Under the pieces are notes generated by a model. It was given only the letters and a program-made list of their open reading frames with translations. It searched no databases and had not been told where the DNA came from. Source: SAR324 cluster bacterium (lineage in GTDB: Bacteria > SAR324 > XYD2-FULL-50-16 > HCM1). From it: a stretch of DNA of 64,000 bases. The stretch lies in the NCBI GenBank assembly GCA_002995645.1, contig PUHO01000018.1, positions 17,695 through 81,694 of the forward strand, given 5' to 3'. Below, piece after piece: positions 35,506 through 44,909 of this stretch; the first letter of the stretch is position 1, and each line of letters begins with the position of its first letter. The position numbers and the translations under genes were made by a program.

Positions 35506-37986
35506 GTGCAATCACTAAAAAATATTTTATATCATACATATACAATTTTCATTAAACTAGCAAAACCTATTTGGAAACAAATAGACAAGTTTGTTAATTG
35601 GAAAAAAGTTTTTCTATGCGGTAGCTATATAGGCTTGCTAAGCGTAACTATTTTAACTGCCTATTTTTACTATTTAAGCCGCTCGCTTCCCCTTCTTAGC
35701 ACAGTAGCCCAACCAAAATACGAACTCCCGTCTAACGTATACGATATACACGGTACTTTTGTAGAACAATTTTCTGTTAAAAAAAGAGTACTTGTTAAAT
35801 ATAACGACGTTCCTCCGGTGATGATTGACGCCCTGTTGTCTATTGAAGACTCGCGCTTTTTTGATCACTTTGGCATTGATCCGATTCGTATTTTCAAAGC
35901 CGTAATAGTAGACTTAATTCATATGTCTTTCGTGCAAGGTGCCAGCACGTTAACACAACAAACGGCAAAAATGTTTTTTCTTTCATCTGAAAAAAAGATA
36001 GTTCGTAAAATGAAAGAAGTGCTACTTGCCCTTAAAATGGAAAACGAACTTACAAAAAAACAAATACTAGAACTCTATTTAAACAAAACCTATTTTGGTA
36101 ATAATGCATACGGCATAGAAGCGGCGGCGCAAACCTATTTTCATAAACATGCAAAAGATATTACCTTGCCTGAAGCCGCGTTATTAGCCGGCTTACCGCA
36201 AGCTCCTTCTCGGTGGGCTCCAACAAACAGTATGGAGAACGCAAAAAGAAGAAGAAATACAGTGTTAAAAACAATGTATAATAATGATAAAATCACAGAA
36301 GAACAGTATGAAAAAGCACGTGCTACACCGATTATATTAGCTCATACAAGTACGTCAAAAAAAGAAACTGCCTACTTTATTGAATACGTACGTCGTAAAC
36401 TTATTAAACGATACGGCATGGACACCTTGTATAAAGGCGGTTTACGTATTTATACAACTATGGATTTGCCAAAACAAATTGAAGCAAGTCGCGCTTTAAC
36501 AAGCGGTTTAGTGACCTATGACAGAAGACACGGCTACCGCAAGTTAGATCAAAATATATGGCGACAAACGGCAGAGCAAACAGGGATTCCTTTTTACTCT
36601 AGTAATACGGCGCAATATAAAAAGAAGTGGAATAGTTTATCAGAAGAAGACAAGGCAAAAATACAAAAAACTTACGTTACTATAGAGAACAAAATATTGC
36701 AACCAAATCAATTTCTCTTGCAAAACGTGGTAACCGGTATTATAGAAAACATAAAGAAAAACGAACTAACCCTTGCACTTGGCGAATATAAAGCTAAGAT
36801 TTATTTACATACTTCTAAATGGGCGTCTAAAGCGGAATCATACCAACGATTAAGAGATTTTCACACGACTTTTCAAAGAGGCGACGTTGTGAAAGCCCAA
36901 TTAATTGACTTTGATAATGAAACAGGGACTTTCCTTGCCATACTAGAACAGAAACCAAAAGTAAACGGTTCTATGTTTGTAATGAATCCGCATACTGGCG
37001 ACGTATTAGCCATTGTAGGCGGTTATGAATTCAAAGATAGTGAGTTTAACAGAGCAATACAAAGCTACCGTCAAACCGGTTCGGCGTTCAAGCCGTTTGT
37101 GTATGCCTATGCGTTTGATAATAACTATACTCGTATGACTTTGCTAGACAATACGCCTATAGTCTTTCATGAAACCAATTGGCGCCCGCAAAACTACGGG
37201 AAAAAATTTAGTGGTCCTATGTTCTTAAAAGACGCGTTAGCATATAGTAAAAACTTGCCTACTATTCACCTAGCAATGCGACTTAAAATTAATAATCTCA
37301 TATCGTATGTGCATCAATTCGGCGTTACAAGCCATTTTCCACATGACTTAACGTTAAGCTTAGGAAGCGCTTCTATTTCCCTTGCTGAAATGGTGCATGC
37401 TTATAGTGTTTTTGATAATGCCGGAGCACAATATCCTTTACGTTATATCTTGAAAATTACCGATTCACAAGGTAAAGTACTTTGGAAAGCACCGGAGCTT
37501 GCAAGTAAGCAGATAATTGATCCGTCTACTAGTTTTCTAATTACAAGAACGCTAGAAGACGCAGTGCAACACGGAACAGGAAGAAGAGCAAGGAACTTAT
37601 ATCGCCCTAGTGCCGGAAAAACAGGAACAACAAATAATTTTACAGACGCCTGGTTTATTGGTTACACTCCTAACCTTGTTGCCGGCGTATACGTTGGCTT
37701 TGATAGCCAAATCCACACGCTAGGAAGAAACGAAGAAGGTTCGGTTGCCGCATTGCCAATATGGGTTAATTTCATGCAATCAGCAATAAAAACAATGCCT
37801 ATACTTGCATTTACACAACCAAGCAACATTAAAGTAGTTCGTGTAGATAAAAAAACGGGATTATTACCTTGTGATACAGGTAAAAAAACAGTACTAGAAT
37901 ATTTCAAAGAAGGAACAGAGCCAACTGATTGCGCGAGCTTTGACGCGAATACAGACGACCTTGATAATAGCGAAGACGCTTTATAA
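35506..37986 (+). CDS. Class A penicillin-binding protein (PBP1A type)
   Basis: Bifunctional peptidoglycan synthase of 826 residues, anchored in the inner membrane by a helix at about 36-57. It begins with GTG at 35506. The glycosyltransferase domain has the catalytic Glu E114 in SIEDSRFFDHFG, then GASTLTQQ and the RKMKEVLLALKME motif. The transpeptidase domain has S526-A-F-K529, YSKNLPT (SxN motif) and K705-T-G-T708. All catalytic residues are present. It is 21 bp downstream of proB and 6 bp upstream of mnmA. Confidence 0.95.
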   Translation: MQSLKNILYHTYTIFIKLAKPIWKQIDKFVNWKKVFLCGSYIGLLSVTILTAYFYYLSRSLPLLSTVAQPKYELPSNVYDIHGTFVEQFSVKKRVLVKYNDVPPVMIDALLSIEDSRFFDHFGIDPIRIFKAVIVDLIHMSFVQGASTLTQQTAKMFFLSSEKKIVRKMKEVLLALKMENELTKKQILELYLNKTYFGNNAYGIEAAAQTYFHKHAKDITLPEAALLAGLPQAPSRWAPTNSMENAKRRRNTVLKTMYNNDKITEEQYEKARATPIILAHTSTSKKETAYFIEYVRRKLIKRYGMDTLYKGGLRIYTTMDLPKQIEASRALTSGLVTYDRRHGYRKLDQNIWRQTAEQTGIPFYSSNTAQYKKKWNSLSEEDKAKIQKTYVTIENKILQPNQFLLQNVVTGIIENIKKNELTLALGEYKAKIYLHTSKWASKAESYQRLRDFHTTFQRGDVVKAQLIDFDNETGTFLAILEQKPKVNGSMFVMNPHTGDVLAIVGGYEFKDSEFNRAIQSYRQTGSAFKPFVYAYAFDNNYTRMTLLDNTPIVFHETNWRPQNYGKKFSGPMFLKDALAYSKNLPTIHLAMRLKINNLISYVHQFGVTSHFPHDLTLSLGSASISLAEMVHAYSVFDNAGAQYPLRYILKITDSQGKVLWKAPELASKQIIDPSTSFLITRTLEDAVQHGTGRRARNLYRPSAGKTGTTNNFTDAWFIGYTPNLVAGVYVGFDSQIHTLGRNEEGSVAALPIWVNFMQSAIKTMPILAFTQPSNIKVVRVDKKTGLLPCDTGKKTVLEYFKEGTEPTDCASFDANTDDLDNSEDAL

Positions 37987-37992
37987 AGAATT

Positions 37993-39063
37993 ATGAAGAA
38001 AAAAGAAACGGTAGTCGTTGCCATGAGTGGCGGCGTAGATAGTTCGGTTGTCGCCTCTTTGCTAGTAGAACAAGGCTATGAGGTTATCGGGATTATGCTT
38101 CGCCTTTGGACTGACGGCGATGCTTGCACTAATCGTTGTTGCACACCGGAAGCGGTTGCTGATGCAAAAAAAATCGCTTTTGCCTTGTCTATTCCTTTCT
38201 ATGTACTTGATTACCAAGATTATTTTTATAATAGCGTAGTAAACTATTTTTTAGATAGCTACGGACAGGGACAAACGCCGAATCCTTGTTTAATGTGTAA
38301 TAAACAAGTACGCTTTGGACAACTTCGAAAAGAAGCAATCCAATTAGGAGCAACCTATTTAGCAAGCGGGCATTACGCTACGATTAAACAAGATCATAAC
38401 GGCATTTTTTCTTTACATAAAGGTAAAGATAAGACAAAAGATCAAAGCTACGTTTTATATCAATTACAGCAAGAAGAACTACGATCTTTATTGTTTCCGC
38501 TTGGTAGTTGGGAAAAAACAAAAGTAAGGGCGTATGCAAAAGAAAAAGGATTAATTACCTATAAGAAGTCGGATAGTATGGATTTATGCTTTCTTGGGGA
38601 CCAAGACTACAGAACTGTACTAAAAAAAAGGCGTCCTGAAATTTTCATACATGGCAAAATAGAAGACACAAGCGGGAAAGTATTAGGCGAACATACCGGC
38701 TTGCCTAATTACACAATAGGACAAAGGAAAGGGCTAGGCATTAGTGCGAGCGAACCGTTATACGTCCAAAAACTAGACAGAGAAACAAATACTATTGTAC
38801 TAGCAACCGCAAAAGAAATGAAGCAAACTAGCTTTACTATTTCTCAATTGAACCTACATAAGCAGTATAAGCCAAATGAAGTGTATAAAGTACTCGTAAA
38901 GACGAGGTATACAGGCAAGGAAACGCCAGCCACATTACAACTAACACAAGACGGCAACAACGCTACTTTATTTGCAGAAGAAGGCTTCTTTGCCCCCACT
39001 TCGGGACAAGCTGCCGTTTTTTATGAAGATACCCAGTTAACCGGCGGTGGGATTATTAACTAA
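37993..39063 (+). CDS. mnmA: tRNA-uridine 2-sulfurtransferase MnmA
   Basis: Enzyme thiolating U34 of the tRNAs for Lys, Glu and Gln. Its 356 residues are the usual length. The ATP-binding P-loop SGGVDSS is at 12-18. The first catalytic Cys is C99 in NPCLMCNKQVRFG; the second is in DLCFLGDQDY (about 197). The C-terminal beta-barrel carries the TIGQRKGLGI motif. The start ATG 37993 is 6 bp after the PBP gene. The last 130 bp are copied twice just downstream (39070-39309), which does not change the gene itself. Confidence 0.95.
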   Translation: MKKKETVVVAMSGGVDSSVVASLLVEQGYEVIGIMLRLWTDGDACTNRCCTPEAVADAKKIAFALSIPFYVLDYQDYFYNSVVNYFLDSYGQGQTPNPCLMCNKQVRFGQLRKEAIQLGATYLASGHYATIKQDHNGIFSLHKGKDKTKDQSYVLYQLQQEELRSLLFPLGSWEKTKVRAYAKEKGLITYKKSDSMDLCFLGDQDYRTVLKKRRPEIFIHGKIEDTSGKVLGEHTGLPNYTIGQRKGLGISASEPLYVQKLDRETNTIVLATAKEMKQTSFTISQLNLHKQYKPNEVYKVLVKTRYTGKETPATLQLTQDGNNATLFAEEGFFAPTSGQAAVFYEDTQLTGGGIIN

Positions 39064-39309
39064 CGCTGTAAGGCTTCTTCGCCCCCACTTCGGGACAAAC
39101 CACCGTTTTTTATGAAAATACTCAGTTAACCGGTGGTGGGATTATTAACTAACGGTCTTCTCTCAAAAGCCCCTACGCCACATTATAAATACGGCAACCA
39201 CGCTACTTTATTTGCAGAAGAAGGATTCTTTGCTCCCATTTCGGGACAAGCTGCCGTTTTTTATGAAAATACCCAGTTAACCGGTGGTGGAATTATTAAC
39301 TAACGCTGT
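39064..39309 (+). repeat. Two partial copies of the mnmA 3' end
   Basis: After the mnmA stop, a short copy (about 39070-39154) and a longer copy (about 39173-39309) of the last part of mnmA follow, including the same stop codon context ATTATTAACTAACG. The longer copy matches from about 38935 of the gene. Base changes are present in both, so they are not assembly artefacts of identical reads. No start codon or ribosome site precedes them. Confidence 0.88.
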
Positions 39310-40050
39310 TTAGAAGAACGCGCCAATACCTATGTTAAATTGATTCCATGTATGAGATCCACCTTCATATTTAAAGGGACTGTCATCGCTGTCTTTTGTA
39401 ACAGCATCAAAAACAGTATCAAGAATACCTCTAGAATAATTATAACTCACATTAGTTTTATAATACAAAGACCCCTTTATATTATATATGATACCTAAAC
39501 TTAATTTAGCATCAAAACTAATCGGATCGGGTATATAGTCAAAAGCATTGTTATTGCCTTTTTGCGTATTAACATCAAAACCGATAGCCGGACTTAGAAA
39601 CACATTGAATTTACGATTTATATTATAATGATACGCTATATTAAACAGTGATCGAAACTTATTAATATTAACAGTCAGAGTGCCTGGGCTATCTAAAACA
39701 CCTGCTTTATTTGCCGTTCCCAAAAGAGAGGTAAGCGAGGTGTCATCTGCCGTTGTTTCAGTACCTATCGTTGTTTCTGTTAACTCAAAACTATTATAAC
39801 CAAAGCTAAAGCCGAAAGAAAAACTTTTATTAATGTAATAACCTATTTCTGCATTTAAATTCAGGGGGTTCGTCTTCATTTCATCTTTTACACTTGATGT
39901 AATCACCCCTGTAGAGTTAGTAGTAGTCTTTCCTACACTTAGCCCAATATTGCCTTCTATATAGCCTTTTGTCCTGCTATTAAAGGCAAAAAGAGTAGCC
40001 GGCATAAGTAACGCTAAAGCTAACGTAAAGAATAATATATATTTTTTCAT
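39310..40050 (-). CDS. Outer-membrane beta-barrel paralog 1
   Basis: A 246-residue exported protein. Signal peptide: residues 1-22 (MKKYILFFTLALALLMPATLFA). The mature part alternates amphipathic strands and variable loops, with shared strand motifs EIGYYINKSFSFGFSFGYNSF, NIAYHYNI, SPAIGFDVN and LSLGIIYNI. It ends in an aromatic residue (IGIGAFF), as expected for BAM-dependent barrels. GGGAGAAA precedes ATG. Length fits an 8-strand barrel like OmpA or rickettsial surface antigens; kinship with Anaplasma/Ehrlichia Msp2/P44-type proteins is only suggestive. Confidence 0.85.
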   Translation of the reverse strand: MKKYILFFTLALALLMPATLFAFNSRTKGYIEGNIGLSVGKTTTNSTGVITSSVKDEMKTNPLNLNAEIGYYINKSFSFGFSFGYNSFELTETTIGTETTADDTSLTSLLGTANKAGVLDSPGTLTVNINKFRSLFNIAYHYNINRKFNVFLSPAIGFDVNTQKGNNNAFDYIPDPISFDAKLSLGIIYNIKGSLYYKTNVSYNYSRGILDTVFDAVTKDSDDSPFKYEGGSHTWNQFNIGIGAFF

Positions 40051-40150
40051 TTTCTCCCTTTTAGTAAAATAACTTGGTTAAAATAACACTTTATACTTTA
40101 TTTTGCAATAGGTTACATTATATAAATTGATCGTTTTTTACAAATACTAT

Positions 40151-40897
40151 TTAAAATCGCGTACCAACACCTACGTTAAATTGCGTCCACATATGAGATT
40201 TTCCTTCATATTTAAAGGTGCCATCGTCGTCTTCCGTAACACCATCAAGAAGAGTATCAAAAATACCCCTAGAATAATTATAACTCACATTAGTTTTACA
40301 ATATAAAGAATCCTTTATATTATATATAATGCCTAAACTTAATTTAGCATCAAAACTAAACGGATCGGGTATATAGTTAAAAGTATTGTCTTTTTGCGTA
40401 TTAACATCAAAACCGATAGCCGGACTTACAAACGCATTGAATGCATTATTTATATTATAATGAAACGCTATATTAAAAAGTGATCGAAACTTGCTAATAT
40501 TAACAGTCGGATTGCCTGAGATATCTAAATTTGCCTTTCCCAAAAGAGATGTAAGCGGGTTGTCATCTGTCATTGATAAGCTACCTATCATTGTTTCTGT
40601 CAACTTAAAACTATTATAACCAAAGCTAAAGCCTAAAGAAAAACTTTTATTAATATAATAACCTATTTCTGCATTTAAATTCAGTGGATTCGGCTTCATT
40701 TCATCTTTTATACTTTCACTTAGCCCAATATTGTCAGCTGTGGAACGTAAGCTAGTAGTAGTAGTAGTAGTAGTCTTTCCTACACTTAGCCCAATATTGC
40801 CTTCTATATAGCCTTTTGCACTGTTATCAAATGCAAAAAGAGTAGCCGGCATAAGTAACGCTAAAGCTAACGTAAAGAATAATATATATTTTTTCAT
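40151..40897 (-). CDS. Outer-membrane beta-barrel paralog 2, with polythreonine tract
   Basis: A 248-residue paralog. The start at 40897 is chosen because AGAGG lies just before it, as in other family members; the frame extends 15 bases further. It is closely related to paralog 1 in all strands (EIGYYINKSFS, SPAIGFDVN, DAKLSLGIIYNI). Right after the signal peptide, a run of seven Thr is encoded by a TAG repeat on the + strand (40753-40773). It ends GVGTRF. Differences from paralog 1 concentrate in putative surface loops. Confidence 0.87.
   Translation of the reverse strand: MKKYILFFTLALALLMPATLFAFDNSAKGYIEGNIGLSVGKTTTTTTTSLRSTADNIGLSESIKDEMKPNPLNLNAEIGYYINKSFSLGFSFGYNSFKLTETMIGSLSMTDDNPLTSLLGKANLDISGNPTVNISKFRSLFNIAFHYNINNAFNAFVSPAIGFDVNTQKDNTFNYIPDPFSFDAKLSLGIIYNIKDSLYCKTNVSYNYSRGIFDTLLDGVTEDDDGTFKYEGKSHMWTQFNVGVGTRF
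40753..40773. repeat. Trinucleotide microsatellite (TAG)7 in beta-barrel gene
   Basis: Seven TAG units on the + strand encode the Thr run of paralog 2. Paralog 1 has only a short equivalent. Because the unit is three bases, slippage would alter length without breaking the frame. Confidence 0.85.
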
Positions 40898-40959
40898 TTT
40901 GCCTCTTTTCATAAATTAACTTAATTAAAGATAGCAGTTTAATACTTTATTGTGCAATA

Positions 40960-41001
40960 AAAAAATAGATACCATGCTTTATATGCTATGATATCTATTT
41001 T
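40960..41001 (-). terminator. Family terminator hairpin, below barrel pseudogene
   Basis: Stem AAATAGATA.CAT with ATG.TATCTATTT around GCTTTATATGC, A-run before and T-run after. First of eight related hairpins at the 3' ends of the barrel and nitroreductase genes. Confidence 0.75.
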
Positions 41002-41040
41002 GTATAAACTAGTTGTTTAATTTATATAAATAAGGAATAG

Positions 41041-41746
41041 TTAGAAACGCTTACCAAAACCAACGTCCAGTTGTGCCCACATAGGGGATTTTCCTTCATA
41101 CTCAAAAGTATTAATACTATTTTCCCTTACTTATATTACTTTTACAATACACATTATCTTTTATATTATATATAGCACCTAAGCTAACTTGACTAGCTAT
41201 ATCTCTATAAGCATCTTCATTATTACCTGTGTAATTTATAAAATTAACGTCAAAACCAACAGCCGGACTGACAAATAAATTGAATGCATTATTTATATTA
41301 TAATGATACCCCATATTAATAAGTGAACGAAGCTTTTTAATCTTAACTATTACAGTGCTTAGCTTCTCTATAATAACCGTTTCTGTCGGCGATCCTAAAA
41401 GGACTATAGACGAATTGTTTTATTCTATCACACTGCCACCTGTTTCTTTTATCTCAAAGCTATTATAATCAAAACTAATCCCTAAAGAAAAACTTTTATT
41501 AATATAAAAACCTACTTCTGTGTTTAAATTCAGGGGATTCGTCTTCATTTTACCTGACTGACCTATTGCATAATATTCAAAACCTTCCTATATTTGAGGA
41601 TATTTTTTCTCAATAATTGCGTTAATTTAAGCTTGTTCTGCTTTGAGCATCATTATATTTAAATTTGCATTATTATCAAAAGCAAAAAGAGTAGCCGGCA
41701 TAAGTAACAATAAAGCTAACGTAAAGAATAATATGTATTTTTTCAT
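41041..41746 (-). pseudogene. Decayed outer-membrane beta-barrel paralog
   Basis: The signal peptide region (from ATG 41746), central strands (SPAVGFDVNFINYT near 41250) and terminal GKRF codons (41041) of the family are all recognisable, but not in one frame. Stop codons and frameshifts interrupt it. Compared with paralog 5 (44045), the 3' half has lost about 20 bases within the LSLGA region and a larger piece where the YNYSSAVFDG segment should be. The longest intact piece is 65 codons (41117-41314). Flanks and terminator are intact, so this is a recently inactivated copy. Confidence 0.85.
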
Positions 41747-41806
41747 TTTGCCTCTTTTCATAAATTAACTTAATTAAAGATAACAGTTTAATACTTTATT
41801 GTGCAA

Positions 41807-41850
41807 TAAAAAAATAGATACCATGCTTTATATGCCATGATATCTATTTT
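41807..41850 (-). terminator. Family terminator hairpin below beta-barrel paralog 3
   Basis: Same hairpin as at 40960 with one base changed in the loop arm (GCCATGATATC). It lies 40 bp past the stop at 41890. The 120 bp around it match the region around 40960-41040, so flank and gene were duplicated together. Confidence 0.75.
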
Positions 41851-41889
41851 GTATAAACTAGTTGTTTAATTTATATAAATAAGGAATAG

Positions 41890-42564
41890 TTAGAAACGCT
41901 TACCAAAACCAACATCCAGTTGTGCCCACATATGCCCGTTGCCGTTATAATCATAGTCAGCAGCAAGCGGACCGTCAAACATAGCAGTAGAATAATTATA
42001 ATTAACGTCAGCTTTTAAATATAAGTTATTCTTTAGATTGTATATACCGCCTAGCGTTAAGCTAGTCCCAAAAGTAAAAATTTTCGCTACGTCTGTAAAG
42101 TCATCTTCGTCTTTATCTGCTTTATAAGCAATAGAATTACCGCCAAAACCTATAGCCGGACTAGCAAAAAAACCGAGTTTATCGTTAATATTATAATGAT
42201 ACGCTACGTTAATAAACGGGCTAAACTTCCTAATTGTTGCAATATCAGTTCCGGTGTCACTTCCGCTGTTTTGCGCTTCTCCTGTTCCGGATTGCCTTAA
42301 AGTAAAAGTAGTATAAGCAAGGCTAATCCCTAAAGAAACATTTTCATTTATATAAAATCCAACTTCAGTAGACCCGTTAACAGGTTTTGTTTTTATTTTA
42401 AATTTGAGTCGATTCGTCTTGCTAGTAGCAGTAGAAGAGCTTTCTCCTATACCAAAACCGGCACTCCCTTCAATATAGCCTTTTGTATTGGCATCAACTG
42501 CAAAAAGAGTAGACGGCATGATTAACAATAAAGCTAACGTAAAGAATAATATATGTTTTTTCAT
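41890..42564 (-). CDS. Outer-membrane beta-barrel paralog 3
   Basis: A 224-residue exported barrel, the shortest intact member. The signal peptide is MKKHILFFTLALLLIMPSTLFA, shared with paralogs 4 and 5. Family strands are present (EVGFYINENVSLGISLAYTTF, NVAYHYNI, SPAIGFGGN, LTLGGIYNLKNNLYLKADVNYNYS), and the end is VGFGKRF. AGAGG precedes ATG. Loops differ strongly from paralogs 1 and 2. The decayed copy at 41041 shares its C-terminal GKRF ending and 3' flank but its interior is closer to paralog 5, so that copy may be a recombinant. Confidence 0.86.
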   Translation of the reverse strand: MKKHILFFTLALLLIMPSTLFAVDANTKGYIEGSAGFGIGESSSTATSKTNRLKFKIKTKPVNGSTEVGFYINENVSLGISLAYTTFTLRQSGTGEAQNSGSDTGTDIATIRKFSPFINVAYHYNINDKLGFFASPAIGFGGNSIAYKADKDEDDFTDVAKIFTFGTSLTLGGIYNLKNNLYLKADVNYNYSTAMFDGPLAADYDYNGNGHMWAQLDVGFGKRF

Positions 42565-42658
42565 TTTGCCTCTTTTAGTAGATTAATGTATTAAAGATAG
42601 CACTTTATAGTTTATTTTGCAATAGATTAAATTGTATTATAATAACTTTATTAATGAT

Positions 42659-42700
42659 AAAAAAATAGATACCATGCTTTATATGCTATGATATCTATTT
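42659..42700 (-). terminator. Family terminator hairpin below beta-barrel paralog 4
   Basis: Same AGATACCATGCTTTATATGC-type hairpin, about 28 bp beyond the stop at 42728. Confidence 0.72.
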
Positions 42701-42727
42701 ATATAAACTCATCGTTTTATGTTGTAA

Positions 42728-43828
42728 CTAGAAGAATCTACCAAAACCTTCGTCAAATTGAGCCCATAAATGTGATTTGGAATCATTACTACGCACAGGA
42801 TTAGCAATATTACCACTAAGAGTAGTTTTAATATACCAATTGTTTTTTATCTTAAATATAGCACCGAAACTTAATTTAGTATCAAAACTAAACGGATGCT
42901 CAATAGTGCTTTTTTTGGTATTAATATCAAAACCGATAGCCGGACTTATAAATACATTGAGCTTATCGTTTACATTATAATGATACGCCATATTAACAAG
43001 TAACGCTAAATAATCTTCTGCACTATACCCTCTATCACCTCTATAACCTAAACTACCTCCGAAAGAAAAACTGTCATTAATATAATAACCCATTGCCAAA
43101 TTCAAAGCTAGGAGGAGATGGATTGAATTTTCCAAATTATAATTATTAATTATAGTTCTCAACTTATTATCAATATGATCCGGTATATCAGTACCACCTG
43201 GAGTAAAAAGAGTAATAGGATAAGTAGGAAAATCCGTCGGTGCTCCTAAAATAGGTTTGACAATATGAGAATCCGGATATTCGTGCAGCATATCCATAAT
43301 ACTTGACGTCCCTTTGTCTATACCTCGCTTTTCCCTTATATCTTTATCTATACTTCGCTTTTTCCTGTTTGGGCGTTTTCTTTTGCGTATTGACGTCCCT
43401 CTGTCTGCACCCAGTATTGACGACTCTCTGCCTATACCCATATTGTATGTACGGTTGGGCGTTCCGATGCCTACTCCCACATTGAACTCAATATAAAATT
43501 TCGCTTTATTCTTAGCTTTTGCTTTGTCTTCGATTTTCACTTTTTGCTTTATTATCAGCTTTTGCCATGTCTGCGATTTATCATCAGCTTTTGTCTTGTC
43601 TTTGTCTTTCGCTTTATTATCAATTTTTGCCTTGTCTTTGTCTTTCACTTTGTCTTCGCTTTGCGCGCTACTCTTGCCTTGCAAGAAAGCGTTTAATCGC
43701 TTGTCTGTTTTTGCCTTGTCTTCGCTTTGCGCACTACTCTTGCCTTTTGCATTGGCATCAACTGCAAAAAGAGTAGACGGCATGATTAACAACAAAGCTA
43801 ATGTAAAGAATAATATATGTTTTTTCAT
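42728..43828 (-). CDS. Outer-membrane beta-barrel paralog 4 with Lys/Asp-rich insert
   Basis: A 366-residue member, about 120 residues longer than its relatives. Between the signal peptide (1-22) and the first strand, residues about 27-115 form a highly charged Lys/Asp/Ala/Gln stretch with internal repeats (GKSSAQSEDK occurs twice; DKAKDKDK-like units). A second basic stretch (about 140-170, RKRKRPNRKKRSIDKD) follows the first strand. The rest is a standard family barrel (MGYYINDSFSFGGSLGY, SPAIGFDIN, LSFGAIFKIKNNWYIKT) ending EGFGRFF. AGGAGATAAA precedes ATG. The insert would sit in the periplasm or a plug-like position; its role is unknown. Confidence 0.83.
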   Translation of the reverse strand: MKKHILFFTLALLLIMPSTLFAVDANAKGKSSAQSEDKAKTDKRLNAFLQGKSSAQSEDKVKDKDKAKIDNKAKDKDKTKADDKSQTWQKLIIKQKVKIEDKAKAKNKAKFYIEFNVGVGIGTPNRTYNMGIGRESSILGADRGTSIRKRKRPNRKKRSIDKDIREKRGIDKGTSSIMDMLHEYPDSHIVKPILGAPTDFPTYPITLFTPGGTDIPDHIDNKLRTIINNYNLENSIHLLLALNLAMGYYINDSFSFGGSLGYRGDRGYSAEDYLALLVNMAYHYNVNDKLNVFISPAIGFDINTKKSTIEHPFSFDTKLSFGAIFKIKNNWYIKTTLSGNIANPVRSNDSKSHLWAQFDEGFGRFF

Positions 43829-43967
43829 TTTATCTCCTGTAAATAAAATATGAAATCATAAAAACTATCTCCTATCTGTTAAATAAAAAATAGCTCGCTT
43901 CAATGTATCATTTTATACTTTATTTTTGCAACAAGTTAAATTGTATCATAATAACTTTATTAACGAT

Positions 43968-44010
43968 AAAAAAAATAGATACCATGCTTTATATGCTATG
44001 ATATCTATTT
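43968..44010 (-). terminator. Family terminator hairpin below beta-barrel paralog 5
   Basis: Same hairpin, about 35 bp beyond the stop at 44045. Confidence 0.72.
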
Positions 44011-44044
44011 ATATAAACTAATTATTTGATTTTACAAATACTAT

Positions 44045-44848
44045 TTAAAATCGCGTACCAACGCCTACGTTAAATTGCGTCCACATATGAGATTTTCCTT
44101 CATACTCAAAAGTATTAATACCACTTTCCTTTACAGTGCCGTCAAAAACAGCACTAGAATAATTATAACTCACATTACTTTTACAATATATATTATCCTT
44201 TATATTATATATAGCACCTAAACTTAATTTAGCACCTAAGCTAAACTGACTAGCTATATCTCCATAATCATCTTCATTATCATCTGTATAATTTATAAAA
44301 TTAACGTCAAAACCAACAGCCGGACTTGCAAATAAATTGAATTTATCACTTATATTATAATGATACGCCATATTAATAAGTGAGCGAAATTTTTTAATCT
44401 TAACCGTTACAGAGCTTTGCTCTTTTGTAATAACTGTTTCCGTCGGCGAGCCTAAAAGAGATAAGGACGAATAGTCTTGTTCTATAATACTCCCACTTGT
44501 GTCTTTTATCTCAAAGCTATTATAATCAAAACTAACTCCAAAAGAAAAGTTTTTATTAATATAATAACCTATCTCTGTATTTAAATTCAGAGGATTAGTC
44601 TTCATTTTACTTTTCTCATCTGTTATATAATATCCTAAAGCTTGTGGCAGGGAAGGATATTTTCTCCTAATTATTGCGTTTATCTGATCTTGTCCTTCTT
44701 TGAGTGGCTTTACATTGGAAGTAGTATCGCCTATGCTTAGACCAATATTCCCTTCAATATAGCCTTTTGCATTACTATCAAACGCAAAAAGAGTAGACGG
44801 CATGATTAAAAACAAAGCTAATGTAAAGAATAATATGTGTTTTTTCAT
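44045..44848 (-). CDS. Outer-membrane beta-barrel paralog 5
   Basis: A 267-residue exported barrel with the MKKHILFFTLALFLIMPSTLFA signal peptide. It shares the 5' flank (AGGAGATAAA ribosome site and about 100 bp further upstream) with paralog 4, but its C-terminal half is close to paralog 2 (EGKSHMWTQFNVGVGTRF ends both). This combination points to gene conversion between family members. One putative surface loop (residues about 35-70) is unique. It is the closest intact relative of the pseudogene at 41041 in the centre of the protein. Confidence 0.87.
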   Translation of the reverse strand: MKKHILFFTLALFLIMPSTLFAFDSNAKGYIEGNIGLSIGDTTSNVKPLKEGQDQINAIIRRKYPSLPQALGYYITDEKSKMKTNPLNLNTEIGYYINKNFSFGVSFDYNSFEIKDTSGSIIEQDYSSLSLLGSPTETVITKEQSSVTVKIKKFRSLINMAYHYNISDKFNLFASPAVGFDVNFINYTDDNEDDYGDIASQFSLGAKLSLGAIYNIKDNIYCKSNVSYNYSSAVFDGTVKESGINTFEYEGKSHMWTQFNVGVGTRF

Positions 44849-44909
44849 TTTATCTCCTGTAAATAAAATATGAAATAATCAAAACTATGTCTTATCTATT
44901 AAAGAAAAA

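Noticed and set aside
41117..41314. A 65-residue minus-strand gene
   Set aside because: It is the longest intact piece of the decayed beta-barrel copy at 41041-41746, without its own signal peptide or start region.
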